A DNA stretch of 64,000 bases from Flagellimonas meridianipacifica (GTDB taxonomy: Bacteria > Bacteroidota > Bacteroidia > Flavobacteriales > Flavobacteriaceae), in assembly GCF_003001695.1 (NCBI RefSeq), contig NZ_PVYX01000002.1:186001-250000 (forward strand), written 5' to 3'. The first letter of the stretch is position 1; every line of letters begins with the position of its first letter. Of the stretch, positions 61,731 through 64,000 are shown one piece after another. The notes beneath the pieces were generated by a model that saw nothing but the letters and a program-made list of their open reading frames with translations, was not told where the DNA came from and searched no databases. The position numbers were made by a program, and so were the translations under genes.

Positions 61731-62639
61731 CTAATCGTTCTTTCTTGCCAGTTCAATGGCATCCGTAGTGATTCCGACTTGGTAATCGAACAAGGCACGT
61801 CCTATTCTTTTAATACCTATCGTATCAGTTAGGTCGATACCGTTCACGCTAAAGAGGTTGTTTTCCAAACGTTGCTTTTTCCGGATGTGAATTGGATTGT
61901 CCAGTAAGAGTAGCGCAGTATCCCTAAAGATGTCATGAATACCTTCGGAGACTTCAAAAATACCATTGCGTTCTTGAAATCCAATCCACTTTTCATAATC
62001 GAAATATTCAGGAATGTACCGTACTACCGGTTTGCCTTTCCAGTTCTGATTTAATTCTTCCGAAACCGTTTTGAGCCCTCTCTGGTTACCTCCGCTATCT
62101 CCCAAAAGGATGATTTCCGTGAAACCATGGTGCTTAAGGCTGATAGCGATGTCCCTAAGAAGGTGTTCGAAAGTTTGTTGCGAAACACCTAGGGTTCCAT
62201 GATAACGCAACAAACCACTTGGACCTTTCAAATCCCCTTGGGGAACATAGGGAACAATGGTAGCTACAAGGGTGTTTCCCAATTGTGACGCAATGCCCTT
62301 AGCTAGGTTTTCCATAATGATGTTATGCTTGTCCGTAACCATGTAAGGACCGTTCATTTCCAACCCTCCTGTACCTATAATTACGGAAGTATATCCCTGT
62401 TTTATAAGGTCCCTGATTTCCATCCAGGTCATATTTTTGAGCAACAGCTCTTTTTGAAGCGGGATGGGTCTAGGTTTGTCCATAGGAGGAGCGGTGCGGG
62501 ATGGGTCTTTTAGGATATCGATTCCCTTGTACTCCTTTTGCGCAAATGAGGCATAGCCAGTGGATAAGCTAAGTGTCAGAATCAGTAATAGCTTCAATTT
62601 ATTCGAATTTTTGTGCGTCACGGACGATTTTTTCTTCAT
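61731..62639 (-). CDS. Exported creatininase-family protein
   Basis: About 302 residues from ATG 62639; an in-frame start at 62666 adds nine non-signal residues. A signal peptide ends near YASFAQ (residue about 34). The creatininase fold is recognisable in VIIGTGGLEMNGPYM (Glu94), DKHNII and ILLGDSGGNQRG (180-187). In true creatininases the corresponding motifs are EQHGPHLP and GHGGN with metal-binding His; here the first His is Asn96 and the second motif is GDSGGN. The metal site is therefore altered, as in a Bacteroidota subgroup with the NGP signature. Its start overlaps the dehydratase gene by about 40 bp. It may be a lactonase or amidohydrolase for the sugar-acid pathway, but this is speculation. 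Confidence 0.75.
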   Translation of the reverse strand: MKKKSSVTHKNSNKLKLLLILTLSLSTGYASFAQKEYKGIDILKDPSRTAPPMDKPRPIPLQKELLLKNMTWMEIRDLIKQGYTSVIIGTGGLEMNGPYMVTDKHNIIMENLAKGIASQLGNTLVATIVPYVPQGDLKGPSGLLRYHGTLGVSQQTFEHLLRDIAISLKHHGFTEIILLGDSGGNQRGLKTVSEELNQNWKGKPVVRYIPEYFDYEKWIGFQERNGIFEVSEGIHDIFRDTALLLLDNPIHIRKKQRLENNLFSVNGIDLTDTIGIKRIGRALFDYQVGITTDAIELARKND

Positions 62640-63798
62640 TCGGAACCAGACCGAAGCCCGGCTCATCCGATAGTTTTATCTGTCCTTCCTTTAACTCCAA
62701 ATTGTTCTTAAAGTATTTCTGCAAGTCCCATTCCCTTCGTTCGCCACCAAATTCCTGGAATTCGGCAGCATTGTGAATGCTGGAAATGATGTGGTACGCT
62801 GCTGCAGTGGCCAGGGTGGGTCTTACATTATGGCACATTACAGGAATATCGAAGGAGGAAGCCAAAGCCGCAATTTTCCTTCCTTCCGTTACGCCACCCG
62901 ATTTGAAGAAATCGGGATTGATGATATCCACTTTTCCAATGGTGATCAAATCACGAAACATCCAACGGGTATATTCATGTTCACCTGCAGTGACTGGAAC
63001 TTGGAGCTCAGAGGCAACTTGGGCCAAGGCAGCGTAATTATGTTCCGCAATGGGTTCCTCCATGCTGGCAATGTTATATTTTTCATAGAGTTCCTTTCCC
63101 ACTTGTACGGCCCGATAGGGTGAATAGCCGTTATTGGCATCAAAAAATAAGGGAATATCATAACCAATGGCATCTCGTATCGCCTTTACGGTCTCAAAGC
63201 TGGGATCTGGTCTCGGATTGATATTCAATTGCCGGATCTGCATTCGAATTTTTACGGCTTTATATCCCTTTTTTACAAAGTCCAATGCTTTTTCAGCACA
63301 AGCTTTGGGTGTCATAGGATTCTTGGTTCCTCTCCCAAAACTTCCGTACACCTTTATAGTTTGATCGTAAGGCCCCCCGAGAAGTTGATAGACCGGTAGG
63401 TTCAGCAGTTTCCCCTTTAAATCCCAAAGGGCGTAATCTATCCCTGCCATGGCTCCGAGCATAATCCCGTTGGGACCACTGTCAATAGCTTTGAAGAAGA
63501 GGTGATTCCATATCGGTTCCGTATCAAAGGGTCTTTTGCCCTTTAAACGGGGGGCCATTTCATTGATGATGAGCTCTATAGTAGTTTTTGGAAACTTATT
63601 GCTAGCTTCTCCCCAACCCACAGCGCCGCTGTCTGATTCAACCCTTACGAAAAGAGCTTTTGGGAGCAAGTAAGCTCGCACAGATTTTATCTTGGTTTGC
63701 GATAATGCCTGATTCTCCAGGCCGAAGTTGTTGTCTCGGACCCATGTTCCCAAAAATTGTTCTCGGGTCATTGTATAGGTTTCTTTTGATTTCATCAT
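62599..63798 (-). CDS. Enolase-superfamily sugar-acid dehydratase (mandelate racemase type)
   Basis: The 399-residue protein has an N-terminal capping domain (about 30-150) and a TIM barrel. The barrel holds Lys183-x-Arg185 in VKIRM, the metal ligands Asp220 in FFDANNGY, Glu247 in SMEEP and Glu273 in AGEHE, and His323 in VMCHN. This is the mandelate-racemase/galactonate-dehydratase arrangement. Such enzymes remove water from aldonic acids to make 2-keto-3-deoxy acids. Which acid cannot be told; rhamnonate, fuconate, galactonate or gluconate are all possible. A second, shorter paralogue end lies upstream at the window edge, 3 bp away. It starts from ATG 63798. Confidence 0.9.
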   Translation of the reverse strand: MMKSKETYTMTREQFLGTWVRDNNFGLENQALSQTKIKSVRAYLLPKALFVRVESDSGAVGWGEASNKFPKTTIELIINEMAPRLKGKRPFDTEPIWNHLFFKAIDSGPNGIMLGAMAGIDYALWDLKGKLLNLPVYQLLGGPYDQTIKVYGSFGRGTKNPMTPKACAEKALDFVKKGYKAVKIRMQIRQLNINPRPDPSFETVKAIRDAIGYDIPLFFDANNGYSPYRAVQVGKELYEKYNIASMEEPIAEHNYAALAQVASELQVPVTAGEHEYTRWMFRDLITIGKVDIINPDFFKSGGVTEGRKIAALASSFDIPVMCHNVRPTLATAAAYHIISSIHNAAEFQEFGGERREWDLQKYFKNNLELKEGQIKLSDEPGFGLVPNEEKIVRDAQKFE

Positions 63799-63801
63799 GG
63801 A

Positions 63802-64000
63802 TTAATTCAAAGCGTCTTTAAGAAGTATTTTTTCATCCATCTCTAGACCCCAACCGGGTCCTGTAGGTAGATTTAGGTACCCGTTTTGGAACTCTAAATC
63901 GTTTTTGAAATATTTCTGGAGCCCCATCCAAGGTCTTGGTCCAACATACTCCTGGTACTCCATGGCATTAGGCTGGCTTGCGGCGAATTGTAGTCCGGCC
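63802..64000 (-). CDS. Second enolase-superfamily dehydratase, C-terminal end only
   Basis: The minus-strand frame ending at 63802 encodes the last 65 or so residues, with NAMEYQEYVGPRPW, QKYFKNDLEF and LPTGPGWGLEMDEKI. The same positions in the adjacent dehydratase read NAAEFQEFGGERREW, QKYFKNNLEL and LSDEPGFGLVPNEEKI, so the two are paralogues. The rest of the gene lies outside the window. Tandem related dehydratases suggest two substrates, or an epimer pair, or one acting as racemase. Confidence 0.85.
   Translation of the reverse strand, partial: AGLQFAASQPNAMEYQEYVGPRPWMGLQKYFKNDLEFQNGYLNLPTGPGWGLEMDEKILLKDALN

Overview
The window looks like a chromosomal stretch of a marine, polysaccharide-degrading member of the Bacteroidota, most likely a flavobacterium. 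Two things point there: SusC/SusD pairs next to clustered carbohydrate-active enzymes and S1 sulfatases, and many type I or type II signal peptides ending in ..FSQ / ..AQ / ..GC. Classical ribosome-binding sites are scarce and several genes overlap as ATGA or TAATG, also as expected for this phylum. No rRNA, complete tRNA, CRISPR array or insertion sequence was seen.

Layout. (1) Positions 1-30455 hold a large sulfated-polysaccharide utilisation locus. A 5'-truncated SusC, SusD and a repeat-containing surface lipoprotein come first. A stem-loop separates them from a tightly overlapping train: sulfatase, LacZ-type GH2, GH78-like enzyme, GH78 and sulfatase. An AraA/FucI-type isomerase and the rhamnose permease RhaT follow. 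Then come a GH43 (minus), a sulfatase, GH16, aldose epimerase and an alpha-L-iduronidase-like GH39 (plus), and on the minus strand a GH43, an intact sulfatase and a decayed sulfatase. The set suits a sulfated, rhamnose-containing algal glycan. Ulvan (sulfated rhamnose, glucuronic and iduronic acid, xylose) is the best guess, although no polysaccharide lyase or GH105/GH88 is present here.

(2) Positions 30456-45424 hold a second locus: a membrane-anchored propeller/LuxR-HTH regulator, a complete SusC/SusD pair, a GH144-like glucoamylase-family enzyme, GH3, an esterase, a sulfatase and an endonuclease/exonuclease/phosphatase-fold protein. The two intergenic regions flanking the regulator carry four copies of one direct repeat, TGATGTA-N6-ATGTA, whose half-sites are exactly 11 bp apart. 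It is a strong candidate operator that would tie the GH43-sulfatase operon, the regulator and the second SusC/D operon into one regulon.

(3) Positions 45525-50582 hold a GDSL/TPR protein, DUF5989, SxtJ and carbamoyltransferase cassette of unknown product, and a convergent, overlapping TSUP permease. (4) Positions 51047-55205 hold an uncharacterised small protein, a TPR sensor kinase, a NarL-type regulator and an outer-membrane-like protein. Two nearly identical palindromes lie 54-63 bp before the first and last genes of this group. (5) Positions 55202-56817 are a low-information stretch with an XRE regulator, an unknown gene, a DUF2188 gene, terminators and a tRNA 3'-end-like fragment.

(6) Positions 56818-64000, all minus strand, hold a catabolic operon: two enolase-superfamily dehydratases (one cut by the window end), an exported creatininase-like protein, class II aldolase, HAD phosphatase, DhaL and DhaK. 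It is closed by a clear terminator, after which comes an SLC13 permease. It probably degrades a sugar acid through a dihydroxyacetone-like intermediate, but the substrate cannot be named from sequence.
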